64,000 nt of DNA from Variovorax sp. KK3 (GTDB lineage Bacteria; Pseudomonadota; Gammaproteobacteria; Burkholderiales; Burkholderiaceae_C), in NCBI RefSeq assembly GCF_001984055.1, contig NZ_LYVO01000021.1:30442-94441 (forward strand). Direction: 5' to 3'. The notes beneath the pieces are model-generated. The model was not told where the DNA came from. It ran no database searches and was given only the letters and a program-made list of their open reading frames with translations. This document shows positions 63,228 to 64,000 of the stretch, one piece after another (positions within the stretch are counted from its first letter, which is position 1; each line of letters begins with the position of its first letter). Made by a program: the position numbers and the translations under genes.

Positions 63228-64000
63228 ATGAGCCGCGAACCCGACTTCCTCGAGAACCTGCGTGCCGAACTGTCGGGCGGCCGCCGCTGGCTCGACCGGG
63301 CGATCGTGCTGGCCTACGCGGTGGTGGCGGGCCTGCTCGTGGTCGGCCTGACGATGGCGGGCGACCGCGCATTCGCGCTGTTCGAGCGCCTGTACGACGC
63401 GCAACCGTGGGCGCTGCTGGTGTGGACACCAGCCCTGACCGTCGTCATCGTCTGGGCCACGCGCCGCTGGTTCCCGGGCGCGGCCGGCTCCGGCATTCCG
63501 CAGGTCAAGGCGGCACTCGAGCCCGCCCTGCCGCCGGAACGCATCGGCCGCCTGGTGTCGCTGCGGCTCGCGCTGGCCAAGATGGTGCTGACGGTCGGTG
63601 GCCTGGCGGCGGGGCTGTCGATCGGACGTGAAGGCCCGTCGGTGCAGGTGGCGGCGGCCGTGATGCAGCACGCACGGCGCTGGCTGTCACCCGGCACCGT
63701 GATCGATGCGCGCGCCCTGCTGGTGGCCGGCGGTGCGGCGGGCATCGCGGCGGCCTTCAACGCGCCGCTGGCCGGCGTGCTCTTCGCGATCGAGGAGCTG
63801 TACGGCCGCTTCGAGGCGCGCGCCAGCGGCCTGATCATCACGGCCATCGTGCTGGCCGGGCTGGTCGCGGTGGCGGTGTTCGGCAACCACAGCTACTTCG
63901 GCGTCATCCGCGTGCCGTACCTGGACTGGTCGGCGCTGGTGCCGGGCGTGGCCGTCACGCTGGCCGCCGGCGTGGCGGGCGGGCTGTTTTCGCGCCTGAT
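63228..64000 (+). CDS. ClC family chloride channel/antiporter, N-terminal part (cut by window edge)
   Basis: The first 257 residues of a ClC protein are visible. The three ClC signatures are in order: GSGIP at residues 87-91 (anion-binding filter), GREGP at 133-137 with the gating Glu135, and the helix AAFNAPLAGVLFAIEEL near 180. Hydrophobic segments start near residue 25. Some ClC proteins are channels and others 2Cl-/H+ exchangers; the distinguishing residues further on are outside the window, as are any C-terminal CBS domains. Single gene in the available sequence, 39 bases after pxpC. Confidence 0.9.
   Translation, partial: MSREPDFLENLRAELSGGRRWLDRAIVLAYAVVAGLLVVGLTMAGDRAFALFERLYDAQPWALLVWTPALTVVIVWATRRWFPGAAGSGIPQVKAALEPALPPERIGRLVSLRLALAKMVLTVGGLAAGLSIGREGPSVQVAAAVMQHARRWLSPGTVIDARALLVAGGAAGIAAAFNAPLAGVLFAIEELYGRFEARASGLIITAIVLAGLVAVAVFGNHSYFGVIRVPYLDWSALVPGVAVTLAAGVAGGLFSRL

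Overview
The window is about 64 kb of dense, GC-rich (roughly two-thirds G+C) bacterial chromosome. I see no rRNA, tRNA, CRISPR array, insertion sequence, phage gene or replication origin. Protein motifs and gene orders point to a Burkholderiales betaproteobacterium of the Comamonadaceae, most like Variovorax. The main pointers are the dapB-exbB-exbD-leuS-lptE-holA run, bamE divergent from fur, hpf-ptsN-hprK, a three-gene pntAA-pntAB-pntB, and two Bug-type solute receptors. This assignment is inference; no search was run.

Layout. 1-5.3 kb: a zinc-ribbon metallopeptidase (cut by the window edge) divergent from a drug-type MFS exporter, a class II glutamine amidotransferase, and a TonB-dependent receptor behind a good Fur box. 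5.3-10.9 kb (minus): gshA, kup, benE, gshB. 11-19.4 kb (minus): bamE, dapB, an ExbB/TolQ-ExbD/TolR pair, leuS, lptE, holA and proA, with fur divergent. 20-22 kb (minus): hpf, ptsN and hprK with a strong internal terminator. 22.4-35.6 kb: corA, mtnN, fadD, the pnt genes, an orphan response regulator with a degenerate receiver, a DUF4019-like protein, nudJ-like/mnmA, a wax-ester-synthase-like acyltransferase with a long Lys/Ala tail, an LLM flavoprotein and an EVE protein.

35.6-50.7 kb is the accessory catabolic heart. A nine-gene minus-strand operon contains an LLM flavin monooxygenase, a flavin reductase fused to an FCD-like domain, two acyl-CoA dehydrogenases, an enoyl-CoA hydratase, an NDP-forming acyl-CoA synthetase, an SDR, a VOC protein and an NTF2-like protein. 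Many of its genes overlap by four bases. It is divergent from a LysR regulator, with a clear inverted repeat between them. Next come an SMP-30-type lactonase, a Bug receptor, and a second small operon (Bug receptor, SDR, class III CoA-transferase). Together they look like a pathway for taking up an organic acid or alicyclic compound, oxygenating it, opening a lactone and degrading the product as CoA thioesters.

50.8-64 kb: a small unrecognised protein, an Fe3+-type ABC transporter with an unusually long permease, ssb, a PAS-AraC regulator, and a seven-gene plus-strand operon (quinone reductase-like flavoprotein, DadA-like oxidoreductase, SDR, VOC, pxpA-pxpB-pxpC) that may feed a cyclic amide into the 5-oxoprolinase-type lactamase. 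A ClC-family chloride channel runs off the right edge. The two catabolic operons are the best candidates for undescribed biology.
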